43,649 nt of DNA from Treponema sp. (GCA_009784775.1 WQXQ01000006.1:1-43649); one strand, 5' to 3'. Counted from the stretch's first letter, positions 31,919 through 40,572 are shown. The notes: generated by a model not told the origin, from the letters alone. Numbers and translations: made by a program.

Positions 31919-34762
31919 ATGAAAACGAAACATTTTTTGTTCTTTGTTCTTTGTTCCTTGTTCTGTGTGTTGGGCTGCAACAATCTCTTTGAGCCGCCCA
32001 ATCAGCGCAAAGCGCAAACCGGCGCGCAAGAAACAGGGATGGGCACGTTTACCCTGTATGTTGCCGATGCAGAACCGCAGGGCAGAACCATTATGCCTTA
32101 TATTGAGAACGAAAAATTTGACTGGTATAAGCTGGAATTTTCCCAAAGTGGAGTCCTAAAAGAGACAGAAGGCCGTACCTTTGCGGAACTAACATCAGAT
32201 CCCATCGAGCTGCCTGCGGGAAGGTATGATTTAACGGTATATGCATACATCGACAGAAACTACGATATAGAGATCAATGAGGAGAATGACAGGCCTGCGG
32301 CGTGGGGGGAGGTCATCGGCATACCGATTGAGGCAGGACAAAATGTGATTGGTAGTGTTGCTTTGACCGCATATAGAGTTGGCACTGATGTTGGCGGAAA
32401 CGGCAGTTTCAGCTGGGACATTAGTTTTCCCGCAGGCGGTGCAATGGAAATACGTATAACTCCATTTGATACCAATCTTGCTTCCTTTGGCCCCTTTAGC
32501 CTTGCGGATAATACGGCTGATCCGTTACCCCTTCCTGCCGGCTACTACCGCGTTGTAATTACCCTGACACAACCCAACAAGCGGGCTGTTGTCTGGCGTG
32601 AAACGCTCCATGTGTATCAAAACATGAACAGTCACTATGAGCAAATATTTGGCGAAGCGTATTTTGCCAAGGCAAGTTTTGACGTTACGTTTAATCTTAA
32701 TTTCCCCGGAGCGCCAGCCGCTATCCCAGTCAGTTACTTTTCTGAGCATTTCAAGGAACCTGGTAACAGGCCAAGGCCAACACACACTAACAGATTCATG
32801 GCATTTGGCAGTTGGCATACCCCTGAAAACCTCACAAGCGGAGACGCATGGGATTTTGAAACACCGCTTACCGGACCTCTGGAATTATATGCCAGGTGGA
32901 ACCCGGTGTTTGCCGGCGAGGGTGCATCGAATCCCAATGCGGTGAACAGTACCTATTTGATAGACCTTCCTGGCGTGCCAAGAGGGTGGTGGCTGCAGCC
33001 GCCCATCCAGGGCCGGTGGCAGGAAGGTTATATGATCGAAACTGAAGAAGGAGTGCCCATTGAAGTACCCGTGTTTTCTCGGGAATACACTTACACGCAG
33101 CTAAGCGCTTCCTTTACTAATCAACATTTGCCGGGAGGAATAGGGACTTGGTCAGCTACACGTACAACTGGTGCTACAAACACTCCTGGTTCAGTGGAGT
33201 TTATTGATGTTCTCGCTACTGAAGATGCCGGTACAACAGTGTATCGCAGTAATTTTGATATAGAAACTTATGGCGGATCTCAACCTTCTAATATAAGCGC
33301 AACCGCAAACGCGTTTCTTTTCAGCGTCAATATGAGTATACCGATTAAAACATGGAGAGCATATATTCAAGCTGCCCTTCCGGTGGCAGATGCTCCAAGT
33401 ATTAATACTTTTACTACCGCAGGGCAAAGAGCGAATCGGCATCGTGATATAGGAAAGGTCTATATGGTTGATTATCCGAATCCCGCTACTTTGCCAACGG
33501 TTATCTTACATGAAGATTTTGAAAGAAGTAACGGCGCGATTTCTCACTTTAATAATACGAGCCATAACGCTCATGTTGGATGGTTTACGCACGTAAACAA
33601 CACCGGTATGACCGCTTCCGGCGTGTTTGACAATACAAACAATACCAATTCTGCCGGCACACGGAGCTTAAGACTAACATGGTCAACAAATAATACTGCA
33701 AGCAGAACTGTCAGAATTGGGCAAAGGGCCAATTTTCAGGCAAAAAATTTAACGAACTATACCCATATTCGTTTTTGGGCAAGAACCAACGCCGCCGGTG
33801 CCGGTGACTTTTCTGTGATAATGAGAAATGATAACACCACTGATCTTCCTTCAAATGCGAATATTGCGAGAACCAGATTTACTGCAAATCAGACATGGCA
33901 GGAGTTTCAGATCCCAATTCAAGACCGCGGGAGTACTATTAACTATCTTGCATTTCAGGCGGTACGCACTGCAAATATTACAAATGCACAGCTTTGGATT
34001 GACGATATATCGTTTGTAAATACGGGAAATCCTGTTGCCGTTGCCGCCAATATGCAAAATCGGGTGGTTATGAGTGTGCATGATACGGTGTATCCGAACA
34101 GGATTTTTACGATTGAATTTGAAGCGGATACGACGCATTATTTTGCGACAGAATCAGAATATGTTCCATATCCGTACCCTGTTTTTGAAAGCGGAGTTAT
34201 GAACGGAGGTACATGGGAAACCGGAGGTGTGTGTTATTGGCGGGAGCGCGGAGATTCTTGTACACATGATGCTACCTGTGTTTTAGCAGGATGTATGGAT
34301 GACTACTGGAATCTTGACAGCACCACAATGGTCAATTTTTATAATTTTACTCCACTAGCCCACGGTGCAACTGGTACCATAAGCGTTCGTGCACATGATT
34401 CTACGGCATCCGGGGTTACATGGCTGCAAGATGATAATGGTCCTGACCAACAGATACCGACCATTACCAGTAATGATTATGATGAGAACGGTATTACGCA
34501 GAATCTGTATGTCGGCAGCCACAGAGTCGGCACTATTAATGCGAAAATGAGCGGCCACGTGCAAAGCGGCGCAACGCTGAGCAGCGTGAATATGCTGATT
34601 ACCTATGTCCTGGACGAAGCATTTATACCCTTTATAGCAAGTATGACCTGTAATGGCGTGGCAGTAACTGGAACCGGCGGCAGCAGAACCGTAACACTTA
34701 CGGGGCTGAGCCATGGTACAACTGGACTGACAACAGCGTTTGTATTCCAGGCGGAAAATTAA
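31919..34762 (+). CDS. Paralogous surface lipoprotein, 947 aa
   Basis: Lipobox CVLG|C (Cys20); AAGGAG upstream of the ATG. The shared N-terminal module covers about 25-255: MGTFTLYVADAEPQGRTIMP, a YDLTVYAY strand, AGQNVIGSVALTAYRV, GNGSFSWDISFP, ITPFDTN, AGYYRVVITLTQ and WRETLHVYQNMNSHY. An InlB-type repeat follows (FDVTFNLNF ... LYARWNPVF, ending about 340). Then comes a RGWWLQPPIQGRWQEGYM module, a jelly-roll-like carbohydrate-binding-type stretch (ILHEDFERSNGAISHF, SLRLTWSTNN, YTHIRFWARTNAAGAGDFSV, LWIDDISFVN, about 525-700), a Cys-rich piece (CYWRERGDSCTHDATCVLAGC), and a final beta module. The DFE..../IDDISF pattern is typical of CBM-like domains, so glycan binding is a reasonable guess. 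Third lipoprotein gene of the operon. Confidence 0.82.
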   Translation: MKTKHFLFFVLCSLFCVLGCNNLFEPPNQRKAQTGAQETGMGTFTLYVADAEPQGRTIMPYIENEKFDWYKLEFSQSGVLKETEGRTFAELTSDPIELPAGRYDLTVYAYIDRNYDIEINEENDRPAAWGEVIGIPIEAGQNVIGSVALTAYRVGTDVGGNGSFSWDISFPAGGAMEIRITPFDTNLASFGPFSLADNTADPLPLPAGYYRVVITLTQPNKRAVVWRETLHVYQNMNSHYEQIFGEAYFAKASFDVTFNLNFPGAPAAIPVSYFSEHFKEPGNRPRPTHTNRFMAFGSWHTPENLTSGDAWDFETPLTGPLELYARWNPVFAGEGASNPNAVNSTYLIDLPGVPRGWWLQPPIQGRWQEGYMIETEEGVPIEVPVFSREYTYTQLSASFTNQHLPGGIGTWSATRTTGATNTPGSVEFIDVLATEDAGTTVYRSNFDIETYGGSQPSNISATANAFLFSVNMSIPIKTWRAYIQAALPVADAPSINTFTTAGQRANRHRDIGKVYMVDYPNPATLPTVILHEDFERSNGAISHFNNTSHNAHVGWFTHVNNTGMTASGVFDNTNNTNSAGTRSLRLTWSTNNTASRTVRIGQRANFQAKNLTNYTHIRFWARTNAAGAGDFSVIMRNDNTTDLPSNANIARTRFTANQTWQEFQIPIQDRGSTINYLAFQAVRTANITNAQLWIDDISFVNTGNPVAVAANMQNRVVMSVHDTVYPNRIFTIEFEADTTHYFATESEYVPYPYPVFESGVMNGGTWETGGVCYWRERGDSCTHDATCVLAGCMDDYWNLDSTTMVNFYNFTPLAHGATGTISVRAHDSTASGVTWLQDDNGPDQQIPTITSNDYDENGITQNLYVGSHRVGTINAKMSGHVQSGATLSSVNMLITYVLDEAFIPFIASMTCNGVAVTGTGGSRTVTLTGLSHGTTGLTTAFVFQAEN
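31937..31964 (+). repeat. Heptamer repeat in signal-peptide codons
   Basis: Four 7-bp units, TTGTTCT, TTGTTCT, TTGTTCC, TTGTTCT, lie in the codons for FVLCSLF. It is the same unit as in the 1862-aa gene. Confidence 0.7.
31991..32097 (+). repeat. 107-bp near-identical segment, copy 1
   Basis: Matches 34874-34980 with about six differences, right after the lipobox. Downstream the two genes diverge much more. Confidence 0.8.
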
Positions 34763-34777
34763 CGGAGGAGAAGTAAA

Positions 34778-37700
34778 ATGAAAACGAAAAAAACAGGAAC
34801 GAAACAAGCCGGCTTTTTTGTACTGCTTGGTATATGGGCTATGCTGTGTGCATTTGCTTGTGACAATCTGCTTGAGCCGCCCAATCAGCGCAAGGCGCAA
34901 ACCGGCGCGCAAGAAACAGGGATGGGCACGTTTACCCTGAATGTTGCCGATACAGCACCGCAGGGTAGAACCATTATACCTCAGATTACAAACGGTCAGT
35001 TTGCAGAGTATAGACTGATATTTACCGGCGGCCCTGAAGTCATAACAGAATTCCGAACCTTTGCGGGGCTAACCAGTAATCCCATCGAATTGCCCGCGAT
35101 ATCCTATGCACTGGAAGTATTTGCCTATACCTCTGTCTCTCCTGCAAACAGGGATGTGTCGCACAAGCCTGCGGCACGAGGGACAAGCAGTGTAACGGTT
35201 GTGGCAGGACAAAATATAAGCGGCGACATTACTTTAACCGCGTATAGAGTTACCACCGATTTTGGCGGAGAAGGGACCTTCAACTGGAACATTAGCTGCC
35301 CCACAGCCAACACCGTGAGCATGAGTATTACTCCGTTTGATACAAATAATACGAATACCTACAACCCCAGTGTTGCGAATAATATTGACGGCTCGGTAAC
35401 GCTTCCGGTTGGCTACTACCGCGTTACCATTACCCTGACACAAACCGGCAAGCGGACTGTTGTCTGGCGTGAAACACTGCATATCTATCAAAACATGACC
35501 AGCCATTATACAAAGACCTTTGGCGAGGAGTATTTTGCCAAAGCAAGTTTTGTCATAACCTTTATGGCCGATGGAATGGTGTATGCAGATCCCAGTTACT
35601 TCTATGATGATAATAGTGTAGCGGCCCCTGCGGTTAATCCTTCGAAAGCAGGCCATATTTTCCGCGGCTGGTACTCCGATAATGATACCTTTGCCAATCC
35701 CTGGACCTTTGGTGTGGCGCTTCCCGGCGATACCACCGTGTATGCCTGGTTCCAGCTTCCCTACGTCGTAAGCTATAGGCATGGCGCAAATACTCTTTTT
35801 ACGGAAAACTATTTTTACGATCAAAGCGTTGTAAGACCTTCTGACCCAGCGCCTCTCACTGGCCCTGCCCGCACATTCCGTAACTGGTATACCGATGATA
35901 CCCTTGCAACTCTGTACAGTTTTGGCAGTACTTTGACCGGCGACATTTCGGTGTATGCATGGTTCCAGGAAAACCTTACCGGTACGGTGGAGATTGAGAT
36001 TGATGATGAAGATGGTGCGTTCGGAACGGTAAAAATTAAGTCATTAACTGGTCTTAATGCCGGTATAAATGCAGAGGATCCATCAAAATTAGTATACCGA
36101 TGGTTATGGAATACGGTTGAGCAAACAGTAGGTCCTAGTGATGTTTATGTCATACCATCAAACCAGACAGGAGGCAATTTCCGTCTGGAAATAAGCCACC
36201 CGGATTATTTTGGATTTATTTTTGATCAAAAAGGTATGCCGCTCCGGGGCGAAACCGAAGACAATCCCTTATTGGTAAACAGTCTCGCTGCCCTCAGACT
36301 GGTTGGCAGCGGTGATTTTGCGGCTGGAGGTTTCTGGACCAAAAACGCATTCTATCGGCAAACAGCCAATATTACCGTTACCGGAACGGCATGGACTCCG
36401 GTATCCCAACGCGGCGGCAATACAAACCCGTTTGTGGGTAATTATAATGGCGATGGATTTTTAATCATCAATATCAACTGGACATCAGATTCAAGTCTTA
36501 ATGATTTGAGCTTGTTTGGTACCATTGGAACAGCCGGTGTTGTGACAAATATTATCGCAGATAGTCCGCGCATTACCGGCAGGGACAGGCTGGGCGTTAT
36601 TGCATCGGTCAATAATGGTACAATCAGAAGAAGCGTTGCGAACAACAGCAATGTGAATGGCGGAAACAGCATAGGCGGTATTGCCGGAGAGAATGCTGGC
36701 TTAATCGAAAATTGTTACACCACCGGTGTTGTGTTTGGCCATGGCGCTGCTGCTGAAGGCATGAGAGTGGGCGGTATTGTTGGATTGAACACAGGTGAGG
36801 TGCGCTCCTGTTATTCCACCAGCACCATTACCGGTGACAGTTTTGTAGGTGGTATAGTAGGACAAAATAACACGGGCGCTACGGTCATCAATTGTGTTGC
36901 GCTGAACCCGAATATTACCTCGCGAACGGTTGACGCAGGGCGTATAGGAGCAGGCAGCGGCACCTTTACCAATAATCGAACCCGAGGTGATGATCTTACT
37001 ACTAACCCTGCCACAACGTATTCAATAAGAATAACAGGAGGAGGAAACCGTACCGGTAATGATGGAACTTCCACAGCGCTAAATACAAATCAGACAACAC
37101 TATTTATCACCAACAGTGCCTGGACAACAGCAAACTGGATTATACCAACCAATACTTTAACGGTAGGCTCAGCATTGCCATCACTCGTTATGCCGTCACC
37201 GCGGCTAAGTCCGGTGCCGACATTGCCTGCCGTAAGGCGAAGGACCACACCCAATAACGCAACCTTTAATGTTGACGTCCGTAACTTTATCACCTTTGAC
37301 CGGGTTGGCAGGGAAGGCTGGTGGGCAAAACCGGTGGAAGGCGAATGGGTGGTAGGCGAAATGCTGGAAGGCAGACCCAGCGGGCCGGTTACTGTTCCGC
37401 AAAACGTAATTAATCAGATTAATTCTACCCCAGCTCACACAGTTGCAGGCTCTACCACGATTCGTTCTTATAATATACCTGATGGTACGCCTGGTGTACC
37501 TAATGTAGGAAGGATACGAATGTGGGGTATGACGCCTACTAGTGGTGATGGACGGATAGAGTTTGAATTTGAGTTAAATTTTCCGGTTATAAGAGCTGAA
37601 ATTGTATTTAGAGTTTTGGTGGGAGGAGCGCTTTATAATCCCACTCATCAAGTATACTTTTGTACTCGGGATAACATCATGAAAACCGGATGGCCTTATT

Positions 37701-38647
37701 CGGTAGAAAATGGAAGTATAATAACCGGTATTCTTTATGGGGCAGCGTATGCCTCGCAAAATAATGGTATAACTCAATTTAATAATGCTGGCGGAAATTT
37801 CACCATGCAAGTTGATATATTCGTCGAAACCTACGGAGACTGGACCTATCTTCCCGATAATGATGTAAATATCTCAGATCCCTTCGTCATTTTTAGAGTA
37901 GATGACAGTGAAGGAGATGACAATGACTATTATTGGTTTGATGCGGAGACACAGCAAGGTCAGTCAAGCGCTACCGGAGCCACCGATATCTTTTCCGGTT
38001 TTGAAGAGATTGAGGTTAATGTAAAGTATGTTCCCTATTTTAATCCGCCGCCTCTGTCAGAATTTCAGAAAACGGGCGGTAGCGCTTCCCAGCCCATACG
38101 TGATACTTTATGGGTTCGTACAACAATGGACGATCCCAAGAGCGTCTTCATGCCAAACGTAGAAGGTCCTGACAGGGATTCGGATGGCATTAACTATGCC
38201 GGTCCCCGTACACAAGATCGTGTGGGTGTTGCCAATGCCAACAGAATAACGCCTAATATTGTACTGGTGGAATCTGGCGAAATAGTGGGAAGAGCGGAAA
38301 TTATTCTGATTGCAGCGACTACTACTGACAACACTGCAGTTACTGGAGGCACGTATCTGTTTGATCTCGTCACTTCACCGAGACCACCGGTAGTCATCGA
38401 CATTGTATTGCATCTGAACGAAAACTATGCCAGTGATGTTACTTCTATACAATTGCGGGGCATTTCCAATCTTAACATAACTCCAGTGGGATTTACGGTA
38501 GATAGAAACGCCAATAATTATACGACCATTACTGGTACCACGGTTAGATTAAGTAATACTACGAACGACCAAACACATATTGCCAGGTTTAACAGAATTA
38601 CCGGTAGTCCGGCTACCGGCGGTCTTGAATTCAGGTTCAATTACTAA
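34778..38647 (+). CDS. Paralogous surface lipoprotein with GLUG repeats, 1289 aa
   Basis: Lipobox AFA|C (Cys28); GGAGGAG upstream. The shared N-terminal module (about 35-255) is followed by two InlB-type repeats in tandem (about 257-327 and 328-397; FRGWYSDNDTF...VYAWFQ, FRNWYTDDTLA...VYAWFQ). Next is a GLUG-motif region (about 606-713: IGGIAGENAGLIENCYTTG, VGGIVGLNTGEVRSCYST, VGGIVGQNNTGATVINC), as in secreted adhesins and IgA-peptidase-like proteins. The REGWWAKPVEGEWVVGEM module (about 845) and a C-terminal beta module ending LEFRFNY close the protein. It is the last gene of the operon; a strong terminator begins 30 bp after the stop. Confidence 0.85.
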   Translation: MKTKKTGTKQAGFFVLLGIWAMLCAFACDNLLEPPNQRKAQTGAQETGMGTFTLNVADTAPQGRTIIPQITNGQFAEYRLIFTGGPEVITEFRTFAGLTSNPIELPAISYALEVFAYTSVSPANRDVSHKPAARGTSSVTVVAGQNISGDITLTAYRVTTDFGGEGTFNWNISCPTANTVSMSITPFDTNNTNTYNPSVANNIDGSVTLPVGYYRVTITLTQTGKRTVVWRETLHIYQNMTSHYTKTFGEEYFAKASFVITFMADGMVYADPSYFYDDNSVAAPAVNPSKAGHIFRGWYSDNDTFANPWTFGVALPGDTTVYAWFQLPYVVSYRHGANTLFTENYFYDQSVVRPSDPAPLTGPARTFRNWYTDDTLATLYSFGSTLTGDISVYAWFQENLTGTVEIEIDDEDGAFGTVKIKSLTGLNAGINAEDPSKLVYRWLWNTVEQTVGPSDVYVIPSNQTGGNFRLEISHPDYFGFIFDQKGMPLRGETEDNPLLVNSLAALRLVGSGDFAAGGFWTKNAFYRQTANITVTGTAWTPVSQRGGNTNPFVGNYNGDGFLIININWTSDSSLNDLSLFGTIGTAGVVTNIIADSPRITGRDRLGVIASVNNGTIRRSVANNSNVNGGNSIGGIAGENAGLIENCYTTGVVFGHGAAAEGMRVGGIVGLNTGEVRSCYSTSTITGDSFVGGIVGQNNTGATVINCVALNPNITSRTVDAGRIGAGSGTFTNNRTRGDDLTTNPATTYSIRITGGGNRTGNDGTSTALNTNQTTLFITNSAWTTANWIIPTNTLTVGSALPSLVMPSPRLSPVPTLPAVRRRTTPNNATFNVDVRNFITFDRVGREGWWAKPVEGEWVVGEMLEGRPSGPVTVPQNVINQINSTPAHTVAGSTTIRSYNIPDGTPGVPNVGRIRMWGMTPTSGDGRIEFEFELNFPVIRAEIVFRVLVGGALYNPTHQVYFCTRDNIMKTGWPYSVENGSIITGILYGAAYASQNNGITQFNNAGGNFTMQVDIFVETYGDWTYLPDNDVNISDPFVIFRVDDSEGDDNDYYWFDAETQQGQSSATGATDIFSGFEEIEVNVKYVPYFNPPPLSEFQKTGGSASQPIRDTLWVRTTMDDPKSVFMPNVEGPDRDSDGINYAGPRTQDRVGVANANRITPNIVLVESGEIVGRAEIILIAATTTDNTAVTGGTYLFDLVTSPRPPVVIDIVLHLNENYASDVTSIQLRGISNLNITPVGFTVDRNANNYTTITGTTVRLSNTTNDQTHIARFNRITGSPATGGLEFRFNY
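34874..34980 (+). repeat. 107-bp near-identical segment, copy 2
   Basis: Second copy of 31991-32097; encodes EPPNQRKAQTGAQETGMGTF and onward. Confidence 0.8.
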
Positions 38648-38668
38648 CGCAGTAAAAGCATTGTATGT

Positions 38669-38701
38669 AAAAACAAGCCGCCCCTCCGGGGGCGGTTTTT
38701 T
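38669..38701 (+). terminator. Intrinsic terminator after the lipoprotein operon
   Basis: CCGCCCC-TCCG-GGGCGG type stem (38678-38695) followed by six T. The A-run before it makes it usable on both strands. The 33-bp unit, with one mismatch, recurs at 39803-39835. Confidence 0.9.
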
Positions 38702-38726
38702 ATTGGGGTGGTGGTTGAAAAGCTAA

Positions 38727-38755
38727 TTGACAAAATAATAATAGTCAAATATAAT
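38727..38755 (+). promoter_or_regulatory. Full-consensus promoter of mntA, leaderless geometry
   Basis: TTGACA (38727-38732), 17 bp, TATAAT (38750-38755): a perfect consensus. The ATG is 6 nt after the -10 box and has no Shine-Dalgarno sequence. Confidence 0.85.
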
Positions 38756-38761
38756 ATAATT

Positions 38762-39055
38762 ATGGAACTTAATATACCACAGGAATACCAAAAAGATATA
38801 GAAATTGCAACAAACTTACTCAAAAATGAAGGTTGTCAGTCTATTTATTTATTTGGCTCTATGGTTACAGGTAAAATCCATCAAAATTCTGATATAGACA
38901 TAGGAATAAAAGGACTTCCGCCAGAAAAATATTTCCGTGTATATGCACAATTAGATAATAGCGTATCCAATGAAGTAGATTTGGTTGATTTTGATGAAAA
39001 TAGCAAATTTTATAATCTTTTGGATTCTCTTGGTGAGGTTGTAGAAATTGGATAA
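38762..39055 (+). CDS. mntA: MNT-type nucleotidyltransferase antitoxin
   Basis: A minimal nucleotidyltransferase of the DNA polymerase beta superfamily, antitoxin of the MNT/HEPN module. LFGSMVTGKIHQNSDIDIGI is the GSx10DxD active site and NEVDLVDF provides the third acid. In characterised pairs MntA inactivates the HEPN RNase by adding AMP to a Tyr. I start it at the ATG at 38762 (97 aa), because the promoter -10 box lies inside the longer ORF; the transcript would begin at this ATG. The stop overlaps the HEPN start by 8 bases. AT-rich, unlike the lipoprotein genes on either side. Confidence 0.88.
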   Translation: MELNIPQEYQKDIEIATNLLKNEGCQSIYLFGSMVTGKIHQNSDIDIGIKGLPPEKYFRVYAQLDNSVSNEVDLVDFDENSKFYNLLDSLGEVVEIG

Positions 39056-39500
39056 CTCAACTACTCAAAAGATATTATTTGAGATTGAACAAATAGATCA
39101 ACTTATGTATGATTCAAGTCCATTGTTTGATCTATGCAAAATGAGAGAGCCTGATTTTGTGGAAAGATGTGGAATAGCTTTAATTTTACATTCTTTTTAT
39201 AATGGGATTGAAAATATAATATTATTAATAGTAAAAAACAAAGATTTGGATTTGCCTAATGGAACGAAATGGCACAGGGAATTATTGGCTAAAACTTTTG
39301 AAAAAACGGAAAATAGGCTGCAAATATTTAAAGAAGAATTAAAAGTACCATTGAATGATTACTTGCAATTTAGACATTTTGTAAGACATACTTACGGGTT
39401 TCAATTAAAATGGGAAAAAATGAAGGATATATTAATTGATATGAACATAGTATGGGAAAAAGTAAAAGAAGATTTAAATATATTTATGCAAAATAATTAA
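39048..39500 (+). CDS. hepT: HEPN ribonuclease toxin
   Basis: A 150-aa all-helical HEPN protein. RHFVRHTY is the Rx4HxY motif: Arg and His form the RNase site and the Tyr is the residue AMPylated by MntA in the Shewanella pair. The start is TTG at 39048, within the mntA end, with GGTGAGG about 10 nt upstream. Together with mntA it forms a complete type II/VII-like toxin-antitoxin operon. Confidence 0.87.
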   Translation: MDNSTTQKILFEIEQIDQLMYDSSPLFDLCKMREPDFVERCGIALILHSFYNGIENIILLIVKNKDLDLPNGTKWHRELLAKTFEKTENRLQIFKEELKVPLNDYLQFRHFVRHTYGFQLKWEKMKDILIDMNIVWEKVKEDLNIFMQNN

Positions 39501-39597
39501 AATACGCGAAGCATGGTGATTACACAACATATCGAAGTGTAGAGAATGATAGTGTAATTCCTCATTCCTAAATACTATTAAATTTTTAGAAAATTGA

Positions 39598-39735
39598 TGT
39601 GGTGTCCTGAAAAGGGTCTTTTTAGCAGTAGTTATGGAAAGAAGATGTGCTAAAATGGGTGTGGTGTCCCTATAAGGTTGTTTTACAGTTGGGATATTAG
39701 AAAAAATGTGGGAAAATGGGTGTGGTGTATAATGG
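39598..39735. repeat. Degenerate tandem repeat, 61-62-bp period
   Basis: TGTGGTGT starts at 39598, 39660 and 39721, and AAAATGGGT precedes the second and third copies. The two full units share TGTGGTGTCC, a T-run and AAAATGGGT but differ in between. Confidence 0.7.
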
Positions 39736-39802
39736 CTGTAATGAAGCGAGAAGGCCCCGCCATTGTATTTTTGAGCCCATAATTTTTAAATTATTTAAAG
39801 GC

Positions 39803-39836
39803 AAAAACAACCCGCCCCTCCGGGGGCGGTTTTTTT
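39803..39836 (+). terminator. Intrinsic terminator, second copy
   Basis: The same GC-rich hairpin as at 38669-38701 (one mismatch in 33 bp), with seven T. It closes the mntA-hepT side before hicA. Confidence 0.88.
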
Positions 39837-39888
39837 GGTGGTGGTGGCGTGGTGACAGTGGGGTGATGACGGAGGTGCGTGGTGGTGG

Positions 39889-39917
39889 TTGACAACAGTA
39901 CCAACTTATAGTACTAT
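39889..39917 (+). promoter_or_regulatory. hicAB promoter, leaderless geometry
   Basis: TTGACA (39889-39894), 17 bp, TACTAT (39912-39917), then 6 nt to the ATG at 39924. It is the same layout as the mntA promoter. No Shine-Dalgarno sequence. Confidence 0.75.
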
Positions 39918-39923
39918 TAATGA

Positions 39924-40178
39924 ATGAATTCCAAGCAGAAAAAGACACTGGAATTGGTCTTTATGAACCCTATACAAGCCAGTATTCTATGGTCAGATAT
40001 AGAAGGGCTTTTTACTGCTTTGGGAGCCGAACTGTCCAAAGGCTCAGGATCGCGAGTACGAGTTAAACTTAATGGAGTGAGAGCAGTTTTTCATCGTCCT
40101 CATCCACAAAAAACCACTGATAAAGGGGCAGTAAATTCAGTTCGAAGATTTCTTGAAAATGCGGGGGTGCGAATATGA
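39924..40178 (+). CDS. hicA: HicA-like toxin
   Basis: An 84-aa HicA/YcfA-type mRNA interferase with the dsRBD-like fold. The core is WSDIEGLFTALGAELSKGSGSRVRVKLNGVRAVFHRPHP followed by TTDKGAVNSVRRFLENAGVRI. The catalytic His of typical HicA follows a GSH; here that position reads GSR, as in the RRFLENAGV-type subgroup, so the active His is probably in FHRPHP. The stop overlaps the hicB start. Confidence 0.88.
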   Translation: MNSKQKKTLELVFMNPIQASILWSDIEGLFTALGAELSKGSGSRVRVKLNGVRAVFHRPHPQKTTDKGAVNSVRRFLENAGVRI

Positions 40179-40516
40179 TGGAATACAAAGGGTACTTGGG
40201 TACAGTCGAATATGATGCGCAAGCGAAAATATTTCATGGAGATATTGTCAACACCAGAGATGTTATTACTTTCCAGGGCACAACAGTCAAAGAGATAGAG
40301 CGGGCTTTTAAGGAATCCATCGACGATTATGTAGCTTGGTGTATGGAAGAAGGAGTCGAGCCTGAAAAACCATATTCTGGCAAATTCAATGTTCGGTTAT
40401 CCCCGGAACTTCACCGGCAAGTTGCAATTATTGCCAAGAAAAAAAATGTGTCACTAAATAATTTTGTGGAAAGGGCACTCATAGACGAAATAGCGTTATT
40501 ACGCGAAGCATTATGA
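40175..40516 (+). CDS. hicB: HicB-like antitoxin with ribbon-helix-helix domain
   Basis: A 113-aa antitoxin. The N-terminal partial RNase H-like domain (YLGTVEYDAQAKIFHGDIVNTRDVITFQG, then EIERAFKESIDDYVAWC) binds the toxin. The C-terminus (FNVRLSPELHRQVAIIAKKKNVSLNNFVERAL) is a ribbon-helix-helix DNA-binding domain for autoregulation. The start is ATG at 40175 (overlap ATGATGG with the hicA stop) or 40178. Confidence 0.92.
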   Translation: MMEYKGYLGTVEYDAQAKIFHGDIVNTRDVITFQGTTVKEIERAFKESIDDYVAWCMEEGVEPEKPYSGKFNVRLSPELHRQVAIIAKKKNVSLNNFVERALIDEIALLREAL

Positions 40517-40540
40517 TTACTAATGAAATGAAGTTTGTTT

Positions 40541-40572
40541 CATTTGAAAATATGAACATTTGAAAATACGAA
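40541..40572. repeat. Two 16-bp direct repeats after hicB
   Basis: CATTTGAAAATATGAA (40541-40556) and CATTTGAAAATACGAA (40557-40572) are adjacent and differ by one base. They lie between hicB and the next lipoprotein gene. Confidence 0.75.

Larger units (their letters stand above)
39501..39923. other. Intergenic region between the two toxin-antitoxin modules
   Basis: It has no gene. It holds a 61-62-bp degenerate tandem repeat, the second copy of the GC-rich terminator, a G/T-rich stretch (GGTGGTGG) and the hicA promoter. Confidence 0.8.

Noticed and set aside
39598-39735. CRISPR or attachment-site array
   Set aside because: Only two full units with divergent middles; no cas genes; too few and too degenerate.
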